Below, in pieces: positions 25,406 to 34,893 of a DNA stretch of 52,015 nt (positions are counted from its first letter, which is position 1; each line of letters begins with the position of its first letter). This DNA is from Candidatus Poribacteria bacterium (GTDB taxonomy: Bacteria; Poribacteria; WGA-4E; UBA9662). Location: assembly GCA_002709695.1 (NCBI GenBank), contig PAQF01000010.1, forward strand, positions 1-52,015, written 5' to 3'. The position numbers and the translations under genes are program-made. Under the pieces are notes generated by a model. That model saw only the letters and a list, made by a program, of their open reading frames with translations. It did no database searches and was not told the origin of the DNA.

Positions 25406-26257
25406 TTATAGGTTTAACAAATAGGTTAGAAGCTGATCTGCTTCGCGAAAATCGGGGCAGATAATATCTGCACCGGCACGGATTAGGCGTTGACGTTTAT
25501 TTGCATTCATATCGTAAATGTTGTTTTCTTTTGTGACGATACCAACGGCGATTGCATTTGCTGACTTTGCATTTTGAATTTCGACGTACCCGTCCCCGAC
25601 GATCAGCAATTCGTTTCCATGGAGATTAAAATCTTCTAGGATTTTTTTAATTACCATTTCTTTTGAAAATTTCGAAAAGTCGCGAAGGGCACCGAAAATC
25701 CCTCCATCAAAGTATTCAGCTACGCCTAGGAGTTTTGCTTCATGCTTGACAAATTCAATATCGGTTCCACTAGCAAGATAGCATTTAATATTATATGTAG
25801 AGAGTTTCTGTAGAAATTCAAGGGACATGGGAACGCGTAGGTCCTCGCTTTTAATTTCCTGATTCTCTAGTTTCGCAATTCGGTCATTGACGATTGGTAG
25901 TAATCTATTATTATACATATCTTTGTAATCAAGAGGTTCCTTGGCAGTTCCTCCCCTCTTTTGGACTTCTTTACAGAGTTGTATCATCTGGTATATCGTT
26001 TGTTTCCCCGTAAGTTTGTCAACGAATTTGACTACGGTTGACTCGAGTTGTTTGTGAGATTCGTCTGTAGGAGTCTCCATTAGGATATCAATCATCATCG
26101 GTACCATCACGTTCTGCCATCCATCACGGATGAGAGAAATTGTCCCGTCAAAATCTAGAACAGCATGGCAAACTTTACCTGTGTCTATGTGATTAAGTAT
26201 TTCAATTGAAGTGCTATTTTCAAGAATGTTGTTTGTTTCCATATCCATCCATATCAT
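25406..26257 (-). CDS. HAD-superfamily hydrolase
   Basis: A 283-residue predicted phosphatase. HAD motif I is AVLDFDGTISLIRDGW with the nucleophile Asp and the acid Asp; motif II is IKCYLASGTD (Ser/Thr); a Lys lies in a motif III-like stretch (FSKEMVIKKI); motif IV is LLIVGDGYVEIQNAKSA. A helical cap of about 110 residues lies between motifs I and II, as in phosphoglycolate phosphatase-like C1-cap members. The specific substrate is not clear. Three close ATG codons compete for the start (26257, 26248, 26242) and none has a strong ribosome site. Confidence 0.82.
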   Translation of the reverse strand: MIWMDMETNNILENSTSIEILNHIDTGKVCHAVLDFDGTISLIRDGWQNVMVPMMIDILMETPTDESHKQLESTVVKFVDKLTGKQTIYQMIQLCKEVQKRGGTAKEPLDYKDMYNNRLLPIVNDRIAKLENQEIKSEDLRVPMSLEFLQKLSTYNIKCYLASGTDIEFVKHEAKLLGVAEYFDGGIFGALRDFSKFSKEMVIKKILEDFNLHGNELLIVGDGYVEIQNAKSANAIAVGIVTKENNIYDMNANKRQRLIRAGADIICPDFREADQLLTYLLNL

Positions 26258-26328
26258 ATTTTATGAGTTTGGCCGACTATTCTCTGCCGTTTTTGATAGT
26301 TTCTCAATGTTGATCTATCCGTTGAGTT

Positions 26329-26627
26329 TTATGCACACTTAACTTTTAAGGTCTGTCTTTCCATGGCCTTCGATTTTCCTATGGTTTCTATCTTCAATCC
26401 GAAAGGATAGAGGGTTTGGTTGTCTTGGAGCATAGCTGTTTGATCTTCGGCTGTATACTGCGTCAATTTTCGATCTTGTCATCAGCGTTTTATATCACAA
26501 TATTTTTGGTGTTTATTGGCCGGCCAACTGTGTGGTTATATTTCCTCTGTTCGGGATCATAGTGAATAATTGGAAATTGCGCAGACGTCGCCACTTTGAT
26601 GTATGCTTTTGGCTCGTTGATTGTTAG
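26329..26627 (-). pseudogene. Probable decayed gene, family not recognised
   Basis: Two adjacent open stretches in different minus-strand frames read like real protein. The first (26627-26490) includes INEPKAYIKVATSAQFPIIH and YDPEQRKYNHTVGRPINTK; the second (about 26475-26329) includes KLTQYTAEDQTAMLQDNQTL and YPFGLKIETIGKSKAMERQ. No start codon with a ribosome site joins them, and a stop and frame change separate them. The simplest reading is a frameshifted, truncated gene. I cannot name the family. Confidence 0.35.
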
Positions 26628-27300
26628 TTAAACTGCAATATGTAGTAAAACAAAGATATTGTTGTTAAAATAGTTTCTGTGCAGGTACTTTCGTTTCGAT
26701 GCTTAGATTCCCAAATTTTTTTCTTAATCAGAGTTGTATTGTTTGTTGTCGGTAATAGGAATATGGGTTAGGATTCAGCTCAGACAGCAGAAGATATCCT
26801 TCGTGTTAGATTAGACACCCAAGATTTGCTATGATAATAGTTGGACCTCAGGATAAAGTTAAAACATGATAATTTATAACATAGGTGGACATCTGACTAG
26901 ATTCATTAGTTTTTGTATTGTGGATTGTTTAAAATCGAAACCAATTAGATATCTGGAAATGTTGTTAGTTCTGTCCTCTCGGACGGAATTTCATTGTTAT
27001 TCTGATGTCTGATAGTGAATTTCCTAATTTGTGAATTCTAGCTGCATTGGTATTTGGCACAAATGTTTTTTTTGTACGTTAAGATTTTATAAAAACGTGG
27101 GTTTCTAATGGCATATGCTCAGCTAATTGGCAGGTATAGTAGCGAGGGGGTTTCTATTGGATGTTGTGAAATCTGGTTCCTTGATTGTGAGATCTCTACT
27201 TTAAATAATGGAGGTTACAAAGAGGGTATGTTTTGTTTAGGCTCTGGTTAAATGTGATTCATATTCTTAGGCGATTCTGGATACCTGTGACCGTGAGCAG
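26628..27300. other. Intergenic region, nothing recognised
   Basis: About 670 AT-rich bases with stops in all frames. I saw no RNA gene, repeat or convincing coding remnant. Together with the neighbouring decayed gene this is the longest non-coding stretch in the window. Confidence 0.35.
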
Positions 27301-28362
27301 CTAACTGTTAATAAATTTTCTTAAATCAACCCCGACTTTTTTGGCAGATTCTTCAATTTGTTGCCATGTGTTTTCTTCGATGAAGATCCCTTCTTTTTGA
27401 CGTTTTTGTTTTGTACGGTCTTCAGGTTCTCCTGGAATAGTTATCTCAGTGAATCCGGGAGCCAGCTTGGCTGACTTGACCCAGTTAACAAAGTTGTCAA
27501 CGTCTTGATAGAATTCCTCGATAGGGACAAAACTACTGATGTCAAATAGCGTCATGAAGATAGCATTCCCGAGTTTTTCAGGTGACTCTCGGCTACAGCC
27601 CGCACCGCTTAATGCACCGGAAAGGATATCGATGACCATACTTAGTGCGAATCCTTTATGACCAACTTGACCCCCAAAAGGTAAGATTGCTCCCATGGGG
27701 GATTCGTATAGATCATTAGGGTTATTGGTAGGATTTCCATTTGAGTCAACGATCCATCCTTCCGGCAATTCTTCGTTTCGATTCCGCTTAACTCTTACTT
27801 TACCTTCGGCAACGACACTAGTTGTGATATCAACTAGGATTGGTTTACTGCTTTCTCTTGGGATAGCGAAACAAATTGGGTTAGTCGATAAGCGTCCTTC
27901 ACTTCCTCCCCAAGGCGCAACGCGTGTGCCTCCTCCGTGATTATTAACCGTTAACATCGCGATTAAGTTTTGGTTGGCGGCGATGTGTGCATAGTCAGCT
28001 AAGCGGCCGACATGATTGCAAGATCGTACAGTAACGGTACTGACAGAAGATAATTGTGCTTTTTCAATGGCAAGATTCATCGCCTGGGAGGCGATAATTT
28101 GGCCAAATCCCCAATTTCCATTGATAACAGCGCTTGATTTGGTTTGACGAAGTATCTCGATTTTATTGTTTAGAATGATCTGGCCTGTTTCAATAAGGTC
28201 GAGATATTGAGGGATGCGAATCACTCCATGCGAATCATGTCCAATCAAGTTTGCATTGGCTAGTAAACCTGCGACAATTTCTGCTTCTGTTTGTGGAGAA
28301 CCGACAGCTTGGAAAATGCATTTTCCGATGGATTTAAGTTGGTCTACATCAAAGACTGGCAT
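27301..28362 (-). CDS. Ldh2 family (malate/L-lactate/ureidoglycolate-type) dehydrogenase
   Basis: A 353-residue NAD(P)-dependent oxidoreductase of the Ldh_2 fold, distinct from classical lactate and malate dehydrogenases. Family marks: NLIGHDSHGVIRIPQYLDLI near the N terminus, SCNHVGRLADYAHIAANQNL, APWGGSEGRLSTNPICFAIP, DITTSVVAEGKVRVKRNRNE and GGQVGHKGFALSMVIDILSG. Members reduce 2-oxo acids or oxidise 2-hydroxy acids; the substrate is open. It starts 12 bases after thrC on the same strand, so it is likely the last gene of that transcript. Confidence 0.9.
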   Translation of the reverse strand: MPVFDVDQLKSIGKCIFQAVGSPQTEAEIVAGLLANANLIGHDSHGVIRIPQYLDLIETGQIILNNKIEILRQTKSSAVINGNWGFGQIIASQAMNLAIEKAQLSSVSTVTVRSCNHVGRLADYAHIAANQNLIAMLTVNNHGGGTRVAPWGGSEGRLSTNPICFAIPRESSKPILVDITTSVVAEGKVRVKRNRNEELPEGWIVDSNGNPTNNPNDLYESPMGAILPFGGQVGHKGFALSMVIDILSGALSGAGCSRESPEKLGNAIFMTLFDISSFVPIEEFYQDVDNFVNWVKSAKLAPGFTEITIPGEPEDRTKQKRQKEGIFIEENTWQQIEESAKKVGVDLRKFINS

Positions 28363-28374
28363 AGCTAATAATTC

Positions 28375-29703
28375 CTAATTGTTGAACCTTTCATCGATAG
28401 TTTGTAGGATTGTGTCGTAGTTTGCAGCTAGTTCAACGGGTAGATTTCGATGTAGAGGCTTTACTTCTTCTTGTTCTTTGTTATGATAGTCCACTTTAAA
28501 CTCTGGGAATTTAAGTCCGGTAGCAGTAGAAATGACTACAACTCGGTCATTTTTCTGAATTTCCTGTCGTTCAATCAATTTGAACAGGGCAGTTAGTGCA
28601 ACGCCTGTGTGTGGGCAATTGAAAAGACCTGTTCTATCCGCGAGTGCAGCGGCATTTGCTAGTTCGCTTTCTGTGGCTTGTTCAACTATTCCATTAAATT
28701 CTTCAATCACTTTGATTGCTTTTCGTATGGAGACAGGATTACCAATTTGTATGGCTGTTGCTAATGTGGTTTGGGCACTCATGCTTGAAAAATCTGTGAA
28801 TTTGTTAAGGTAACTTGTATAAAGCGGGTTTGCTTTCGCCGACTGGGCGCAGGCAATGCGTGGTAGTTTACTGATGATACCGAGGTCCTGCATCATACGG
28901 AATCCCAAGCCTAAGGCGCTGACGTTACCAAGATTACCTCCAGGAATAATTATCCAATCAGGTACTTCCCATTCGAACTGTTGAACAATTTCAATACTAA
29001 TTGTTTTTTGCCCTTCAATTCGCAAGGAGTTAATCGAGTTGGCTAGGTAGAAATAGGGAGTTTCAGCCAGCTTCTGAACGATTGTCATGCATCCGTCGAA
29101 ATCAGTATCTAATGATAGTGTTAGGGCGTTGTTGCAAATTGGTTGAATTAGTTGTGTCATAGAAACTTTTGCTCTGGGTAGCAGAATAACAGCTGGGATT
29201 CCGGCCGCTGCAGCATATGCAGCCAGTGAAGCAGACGTATCTCCTGTGGAGGCGCAGATGACAGCACTGATATCTTTTCCTTCAGATATGATCTGCTTGA
29301 CCATTGAAACCAACACTGTCATACCGAGGTCTTTGAAGGATCCTGTGTGACTTATACCACATTGTTTGATCCATAGGTCTGGTACATTGATTGATTCTCC
29401 TAGCCGTTCTGCCCAGAAGAGATTAGTGCCTCCTTCGTAGGTCGAAACAATATTTTCGTTATCGATATTTGGACAAATAAGCTCCTTCTTCCCCCAAACC
29501 CCGCTTCCGTAAGGGTAAGCGGTTCTCATATAGCGTTTCTCGAAAAGTGACATCCAGGCAGCGGCGCTCCGTGCCTTAAGCCTGTCAACATCATGCTTGA
29601 CTTCAAGTAGGCTGTTGCATGTGGGGCACCTATATATAACTTCATTTAGTTCATGTCTTTCTTCACAGCCTTGTACGCACTGAAACCAAGCGTCATAGTT
29701 CAT
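28375..29703 (-). CDS. thrC: Threonine synthase
   Basis: A PLP enzyme that turns O-phosphohomoserine into threonine. Length 442. The N terminus holds a zinc-ribbon-like pair of cysteines (CVQGC and YRCPTC). The PLP Lys is in [14 protein letters not shown]; the phosphate-binding and Ser/Thr-rich loop is [39 protein letters not shown] follows. This layout is that of archaeal and many bacterial threonine synthases of the shorter, SAM-independent type. It lies downstream of scpA/scpB and upstream of the Ldh2 gene on the same strand. Confidence 0.93.
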   Translation of the reverse strand: MNYDAWFQCVQGCEERHELNEVIYRCPTCNSLLEVKHDVDRLKARSAAAWMSLFEKRYMRTAYPYGSGVWGKKELICPNIDNENIVSTYEGGTNLFWAERLGESINVPDLWIKQCGISHTGSFKDLGMTVLVSMVKQIISEGKDISAVICASTGDTSASLAAYAAAAGIPAVILLPRAKVSMTQLIQPICNNALTLSLDTDFDGCMTIVQKLAETPYFYLANSINSLRIEGQKTISIEIVQQFEWEVPDWIIIPGGNLGNVSALGLGFRMMQDLGIISKLPRIACAQSAKANPLYTSYLNKFTDFSSMSAQTTLATAIQIGNPVSIRKAIKVIEEFNGIVEQATESELANAAALADRTGLFNCPHTGVALTALFKLIERQEIQKNDRVVVISTATGLKFPEFKVDYHNKEQEEVKPLHRNLPVELAANYDTILQTIDERFNN

Positions 29704-29788
29704 TCTTCATTCCTACTTTAAATAGTTCTATTTGACAGAGAGATTCTAACTGCAAGTGTTTCATTCGTCAATTGAAAAGTGGGAAATG

Positions 29789-30358
29789 TTAATTGGTGAG
29801 TAAAAACTGCTGGATTTCTTCTGCTGATGGTAGGTCTGATAAATTCTTGAGACCGAATTGGTCAAGGAATTGATCGGTGGTTTCGAATTGGAAAGACCTG
29901 CCTGAATCTGGTGTCCGGCGGGAAATTCCGATGAGTCCTTTTTCTAGTAGGGAGTTTAATACACTGTCGCTGTTTACACCGCGTACTGCTTCAACATCAG
30001 CGCGTGTAACCGGTTGCTTGTAGGCTACAATGGCTAACGCTTCGAGGGCCGCTGGTGTTAGTTTTATTCGAACCTGCTTCGTATGGAATTTGCTTACCCA
30101 ATCGTGATATTCAGGATGTGTGGTGATTTGATAGCCGTTTGCAATTTCCGTCAACTGAAAACTTCGTCCTGATTCCTGATATTCTTTAGTTAATTTTGCC
30201 AGTTCGCCCTTGATTTGTTTGGATGAGGCACCATCAATAATTTGACAAAATTGTTCGATTGTAATGGTTTCACTTGAGACAAAGAGAATAGCCTCAAGAA
30301 TCGACTTTAACTGGTCTGGTGGAGCTTCCTTAGTGGTTGTATTGATTTGTTGGGCCAT
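29789..30358 (-). CDS. scpB: Segregation and condensation protein B
   Basis: ScpB is the winged-helix (kite) partner of ScpA in the SMC complex that compacts and separates chromosomes. The 189-residue product shows LKSILEAILFVSSETITIEQ, FQLTEIANGYQITTHPEYHD, LTPAALEALAIVAYKQPVTR, ADVEAVRGVNSDSVLNSLLE and RTPDSGRSFQFETTDQFLDQ, all strong family signatures. It starts 9 bases after scpA, a typical operon arrangement. Confidence 0.96.
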   Translation of the reverse strand: MAQQINTTTKEAPPDQLKSILEAILFVSSETITIEQFCQIIDGASSKQIKGELAKLTKEYQESGRSFQLTEIANGYQITTHPEYHDWVSKFHTKQVRIKLTPAALEALAIVAYKQPVTRADVEAVRGVNSDSVLNSLLEKGLIGISRRTPDSGRSFQFETTDQFLDQFGLKNLSDLPSAEEIQQFLLTN

Positions 30359-30367
30359 AATTGTTAG

Positions 30368-31132
30368 CTATATAGTATCGGTGTTTCGCTTTTGCAAGTA
30401 GATTTCAGTGAAATGTCCAGATTGTATTGAAGTGATATGTTTTAGTCGTATAAGTTCTAAGATTGCCAGGAAAGTCACAATCTTTTCGGCTTTATTAGCG
30501 TGGATTGGGAACAGGTCGGTGAAGTTTACCGGTTCCCCCGATTCGAGAATGCGTTCGACAAAATCGATTTTTTCTTCAACTGTAATTGGTTCTTCGTGTA
30601 GCTCTTCATAGTAATCATCGTCTAATTCGAATTGGTGTCGATCCTCAAGTTGCTGAAAGGCCGTAATTAGGTCAAATAAGGTTGCGCGGATATGAAACTC
30701 ACGTTGGTCTGCAAGTTCAAAATTAACTGGCCGTTCATGGATTAGTTCTCGAGAGAGAGCACGTTGATCCAGTGCTCGTGTCATTTCCTTGAATTGTTTG
30801 TATTCTAGCAATTGCCGAACCAATTGTTCCCGATCTTTGAAAACTTTAGATTGTTTTTCGTTTGCTTTGGGAGACGGTAGCAAGGATTGCGATTTTATCT
30901 GCAGTAAGGTTGCACCCATCACTAAAAATTCTGATGCTACATCGAGGTCAAGTTCTTCCATTACATTAATGTAGTTAATGTATTGATCAGTGATATCAGC
31001 TATTGATACATCACAGATATCCATTTCATCTTTTTGGATTAGGTGAAGTAGAAGATCAAGGGGGCCTTCAAAGACATCCAGCCTAATTGGATAATATGAT
31101 ATTTGTTGATCTTGGATTTCGGCTGTTTGCAT
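30368..31132 (-). CDS. scpA: Segregation and condensation protein A
   Basis: The kleisin subunit of the bacterial SMC condensin. Length 254. The N-terminal SMC-binding region has RLDVFEGPLDLLLHLIQKDE, MDICDVSIADITDQYINYIN and LDLDVASEFLVMGATLLQIK, and the C-terminal winged helix includes VTFLAILELIRLKHI. Acidic linker residues lie in the middle (DDDYYEELHEEPITVEEK). Forms an operon with scpB; trpS lies 48 bases upstream. Confidence 0.96.
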   Translation of the reverse strand: MQTAEIQDQQISYYPIRLDVFEGPLDLLLHLIQKDEMDICDVSIADITDQYINYINVMEELDLDVASEFLVMGATLLQIKSQSLLPSPKANEKQSKVFKDREQLVRQLLEYKQFKEMTRALDQRALSRELIHERPVNFELADQREFHIRATLFDLITAFQQLEDRHQFELDDDYYEELHEEPITVEEKIDFVERILESGEPVNFTDLFPIHANKAEKIVTFLAILELIRLKHITSIQSGHFTEIYLQKRNTDTI

Positions 31133-31180
31133 TATTTAAAATTGACTATGATGTTGTTTGGTTTGCTCTTTTGTCCAGGT

Positions 31181-32143
31181 TTATTCTAATCCAACTGCGC
31201 TTCGAGCTGCAGTTAAGGTTGGTATAATAACCTTCTTAGCCCGTGCGGCACCGTCTTGCAGGATTGATTCAACATGATTTATATTGTTTGCTAATTCTTC
31301 CCGGCGTGTGCGCATTGGTGCAAAATGTTCTTCAAACTTGGTAACCAGTTCTTTCTTGGCATTGCCATAACCCATTCCACCTGTACGGTAGTGACTCTCC
31401 AATTTTTTACATTCTTCTGAGTTCGCAAAAAGTTTGTACAAAGCAAAAATATTACAATTATCTGGATCTTTTGGTTCTTCAAGGGTCTTGCTATCGGTAA
31501 CAATACGCATGATAGCTTTTCGGGTCTGTTTTTTTGAACCGAAGATCTCAATAGTATTGTCATAAGATTTTGACATCTTTTGTCCATCTATACCTGGAAC
31601 GACTGCAACTTCCTCCTGAATCATTGGCTCAGGGATTTTGAATACTTTTTTGTATTGGTTGTTAAATTTAAGAGCTACATCGCGAGCGACTTCCAAGTGT
31701 TGTTTTTGGTCCTTTCCAACGGGGACAATTGCAGATTGTACAGCCAAAATGTCGGCTGTCATTAGCACTGGATAGGAAAACAGCGCGTGGCTTGCGGCAA
31801 TGCCTTTAGCTAATTTATCTTTGTAGGAATGACAACGTTCCAGCAATCCCATTGGTGTTGTTACGGATAGTAACCAAGTCAGTTCGGTAATCTCTGGGAC
31901 ATCGCTCTGACGGTAAAACACGGTTTTATGTGGGTCCAGACCACAGGCTAAAAAATCCAAGGCGACATCCAAAGTTCCTTGGCGCATGATATTGGCATCA
32001 TGTACTGTAGTCAAAGCATGATAATTGGCAATAAACAAGTAGACTTGATGTTTTTGCTGTAAGGCCAAAGCAGGTTTCATCATACCAAAGTAGTTACCGA
32101 TGTGTAATTTGCCCGACGGCTGTATTCCAGATAAGACTCGCAA
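31181..32143 (-). CDS. trpS: Tryptophan--tRNA ligase
   Basis: Class I aminoacyl-tRNA synthetase charging tRNA-Trp. Length 320. The first signature is SGKLHIGNYFG (the HIGH-type motif) and the second is GQKMSKSYDNTI (KMSKS). It also has VFYRQSDVPEITELTWLLSV, typical of TrpRS. It starts at TTG (32143) with GGAG about 12 bases upstream. Part of a minus-strand run cca, M50 protease, trpS, scpA, scpB. Confidence 0.96.
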   Translation of the reverse strand: MRVLSGIQPSGKLHIGNYFGMMKPALALQQKHQVYLFIANYHALTTVHDANIMRQGTLDVALDFLACGLDPHKTVFYRQSDVPEITELTWLLSVTTPMGLLERCHSYKDKLAKGIAASHALFSYPVLMTADILAVQSAIVPVGKDQKQHLEVARDVALKFNNQYKKVFKIPEPMIQEEVAVVPGIDGQKMSKSYDNTIEIFGSKKQTRKAIMRIVTDSKTLEEPKDPDNCNIFALYKLFANSEECKKLESHYRTGGMGYGNAKKELVTKFEEHFAPMRTRREELANNINHVESILQDGAARAKKVIIPTLTAARSAVGLE

Positions 32144-32229
32144 GTGAATATTCGCTCCGTTCGAAATGTTGTCTGAAAAGTATTATTTTTGTTCCTCTCA
32201 GGATGTTTTCGATGCTTGGTTAATTGTAT

Positions 32230-32907
32230 TCATCGTAGTCCTACAATTTTGGCAATGAGATCGAAAGTTCCATATGAGATCTGGCTAAGTAACCAAAACA
32301 CTGGGTTTTGTATACGAATTAAGTTTGGTAGAAATAAAATAATCATTAATATCATCATGCCGTACTGCCTTGATTTATTAAAGATCTCTGCTTGACGTAT
32401 TGGCAAAAGTCCGTAAGTAATACTGAAACCATCGAGTGGAAATATTGGTAACATATTGAAAGCTGCCAAGAAAATGCTAATAAGTGCTGAGTCAAGGATT
32501 AGGAGCCGTACAATTTTGTATTGTTCAGGTGTGTTAGGATAACCTAATTGGTTTTTTAGTAAGCTATATCCTAAAAGGATTGCAACAGTACAAATGATGT
32601 TCATCATTGGTCCTGCACCAGCAATGAGCATCATATCACGCTTGGGATTTCTAAGGTTACGTGGGTCCACTGGTACTGGTTTAGCCCAACCGAAGAAGCC
32701 TCCTCCCAGTAAAGTGCCAATTAATGGGAAAATGATAGTGCCTATAATATCAATATGCACAGCGGGATTAAAGGAGACGCGATCTAGGTCTTTTGCTGTT
32801 GGATCTCCCAACAGCTCTGCTGATTTAGCATGTCCCCATTCGTGGAAAGTAAGCAGAATAATGAACTGGCAGACTCTAAGAATTGCATCGATAGGATTTA
32901 GTGTCAT
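32230..32907 (-). CDS. Site-2 protease-like (M50) intramembrane metalloprotease
   Basis: A 225-residue membrane protein with about five hydrophobic segments. The zinc site is visible: HEWGH in LLTFHEWGHAKSAELLGDPT (HExxH) and the distal Asp in FNMLPIFPLDGF (the N-x-x-P-x-x-x-x-D-G motif). FNPAVHIDIIGTIIFPLIGT and GWAKPVPVDPRNLRNPKRDM are family features of the compact M50B group. It starts within the stop of cca (ATGA overlap), so the two are translationally coupled. Substrate unknown; such proteases often release membrane-bound regulators. Confidence 0.92.
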   Translation of the reverse strand: MTLNPIDAILRVCQFIILLTFHEWGHAKSAELLGDPTAKDLDRVSFNPAVHIDIIGTIIFPLIGTLLGGGFFGWAKPVPVDPRNLRNPKRDMMLIAGAGPMMNIICTVAILLGYSLLKNQLGYPNTPEQYKIVRLLILDSALISIFLAAFNMLPIFPLDGFSITYGLLPIRQAEIFNKSRQYGMMILMIILFLPNLIRIQNPVFWLLSQISYGTFDLIAKIVGLR

Positions 32908-34163
32908 CTTTTCAATTCGTCCAGTTGTCTCGCCAAACTATTCCACAAAGTATCGGCCATTTCGGGGCCGGGAATGTGACCTTGCTTAAGCAGATCTTTT
33001 CCTGTGATTTTGGGTTGGACATGGCGCAGTGTCAGCAAATAGTTTCTGATTTGTTCTTTTTGCCAGTGATGTTCATGATTCCAAAAACTGAAAATTAGTG
33101 TTTCTAAAGGATAAGAATTCAGTAGCTGATACACGTGGCTAGGTTTTGCACTATAGGAAAGCTTTTTCAAGTCTGTTATTAATCGGCTTTTAGCATTCAA
33201 CTTTTCTTGTAGTCGTTTTTCAAATTTAAGTCGATGACTTACAGTCTTAGTTGTTTTTTTGTCCAACAGAGCCATCCAAAGCATTGTGTTCTGATCTATC
33301 TGCTCGTTTGGAAGATACTGCTTGCTCCAGTCGATTGCCTGAAGCGTATTTTTCCATATCTGACTGAAGTCCTGTGGAAGATTCCAACATGGTACTATAG
33401 CAGAAAACAGAACGAAGTCTTCCATCCTGTGGAAAGATTTTTGTGCGAATTCTTCGGAGAAAATTCGATTAAACTCCTTGCGAATACGTTGTCCGCTGAT
33501 GTTATCTAGATGGTTTTGATTGATTGAATTTTGAATTAAGCCTTGGTCTGTTTGGCTTATTCGGAAATTATAACGTTGTTCGTATCGAATTGCTCGGAAG
33601 ATCCGTGTTGGGTCATCACGATAGCTTTGATTATGTAGTGTTCGAACCGACGCATTTTTCAGGTCTATTAGCCCGCCTGTATAATCAAGGAGATTTCCGA
33701 AATCAGTGGGCAAAATCGACATGGCTATAGCATTGATTGAAAAATCACGCCGGTATAAATCTTCCTTAATGGAATTGAAAGTTACTGATGGTAACGCTCC
33801 TGAAGTCTGATAAGTTTCACTGCGTGCAGTCACAAAATCAATCCGAAAATCTTCTTTGGTAATGATTTTTGCCGTGCCAAATTGTTTATGTATATTGATT
33901 GATGTTGTGAAGTCGTCCGCAATCTTTTGGGCGACACCAATAGCATTATTTTCAATTACGATATCTAGGTCCAATGTCCCGTCTTTTATTTGGCACTCAT
34001 TCGACAAAATCAGATCGCGTACAACCCCACCAACAGTATAAGCTTTAACTGACCTTTGATTGGAAACAGATCCAATTTGCCTTAAGTACGTCAGTAACCT
34101 ATCGGGAATATTTAAAGCAATGTTTTTAACGATTGAGACCATTGATCCGAAACGGGTGGACAC
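32904..34163 (-). CDS. cca: CCA tRNA nucleotidyltransferase / poly(A) polymerase family
   Basis: Adds or repairs the CCA end of tRNAs. The nucleotidyltransferase head shows AYTVGGVVRDLILSNEC and LDLDIVIEN (the DxD metal pair), then KFGTAKI-like KQFGTAKIITKEDFRIDFVT with a further Asp, RRDFSINAIAMSI and RTLHNQSYRDDPTRIFRAIR, which are class II signatures. Length 419 and a helical tail fit CCA or A-adding enzymes; the two cannot be told apart here. It starts at GTG (34163) or at ATG (34142); neither ribosome site is strong. Confidence 0.9.
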   Translation of the reverse strand: MSTRFGSMVSIVKNIALNIPDRLLTYLRQIGSVSNQRSVKAYTVGGVVRDLILSNECQIKDGTLDLDIVIENNAIGVAQKIADDFTTSINIHKQFGTAKIITKEDFRIDFVTARSETYQTSGALPSVTFNSIKEDLYRRDFSINAIAMSILPTDFGNLLDYTGGLIDLKNASVRTLHNQSYRDDPTRIFRAIRYEQRYNFRISQTDQGLIQNSINQNHLDNISGQRIRKEFNRIFSEEFAQKSFHRMEDFVLFSAIVPCWNLPQDFSQIWKNTLQAIDWSKQYLPNEQIDQNTMLWMALLDKKTTKTVSHRLKFEKRLQEKLNAKSRLITDLKKLSYSAKPSHVYQLLNSYPLETLIFSFWNHEHHWQKEQIRNYLLTLRHVQPKITGKDLLKQGHIPGPEMADTLWNSLARQLDELKR

Positions 34164-34337
34164 ATTCTTTCGGGGTACCTCGCCTCAAATTGAATGTGAC
34201 GTGAGTTGCTGTTGACCCAACTAGTTGTTCAAAGTAACATTAAGTTTTTTGTTCGTAGGTTTGGATATTAATTTGTTTTTCTTATTTGCTGATTTCTTAA
34301 TTCTAAGAATTCATCTGCGAAATTTTCCAGTTTAGAT

Positions 34338-34629
34338 CTAACAAGTTGATTGTTTTTTTACCTCAGAAGGTTGTATGATTAACTCAGCGAATTTAAGATT
34401 CAAGTTGGTATTAGTTAGAGCCTCAAGCCAAGTTTTTATTGTTTTTAGATTCCCGATAATTGTTATCCTATATAGAGGGAGAGATAAGGAAAAATGTTAA
34501 GTTAGTCTGAGGGGCTAGGTCTATCAGTAGTACCTGATAATCGTGAAAGGCGAGTTCAGCACTAAGGTTTGCTGTTAATATGGTTTTTCCAACTCCACCT
34601 TTGTAATTAATAAAGGAAATAGTGTACAT
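34338..34629 (-). pseudogene. Frameshifted remnant of a ParA/Soj-type ATPase gene
   Basis: From ATG 34629 the frame reads MYTISFINYKGGVGKTILTA, with an intact Walker A (KGGVGKT), then VLLIDLAPQTNLTFFLISPS, where functional ParA has DLDPQ, and stops at 34468. In another frame it resumes (34463-34338) with NLKTIKTWLEALTNTNLNLK and FAELIIQPSEVKKQ, which matches the next ParA segment. The stop after this ends it. So the gene has at least one frameshift and lost its C-terminal half. Such ParA genes are common on mobile elements as well as chromosomes. Confidence 0.85.
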
Positions 34630-34893
34630 TCTTAGCCATATCCTGTGGCACGGAACTAAGGATTCTCTTGATAGTTTTTTTATAAGGAATTATTTTTACT
34701 TTAGAATAGACAAAACTCACATTAGTCAAACCAATGGTAGTTTAATTTGAAAATAAATTACTTGCAAAATAGAATAAGAGGATTCATCAAGTGGATTGTG
34801 GACAAATCCGATTATAACATAGCACTCTTAAAATTCTCAACCTAGGGTGAATATATAAAGAGAGTATTTGGTAATAGGCATTTGGGATAAACT

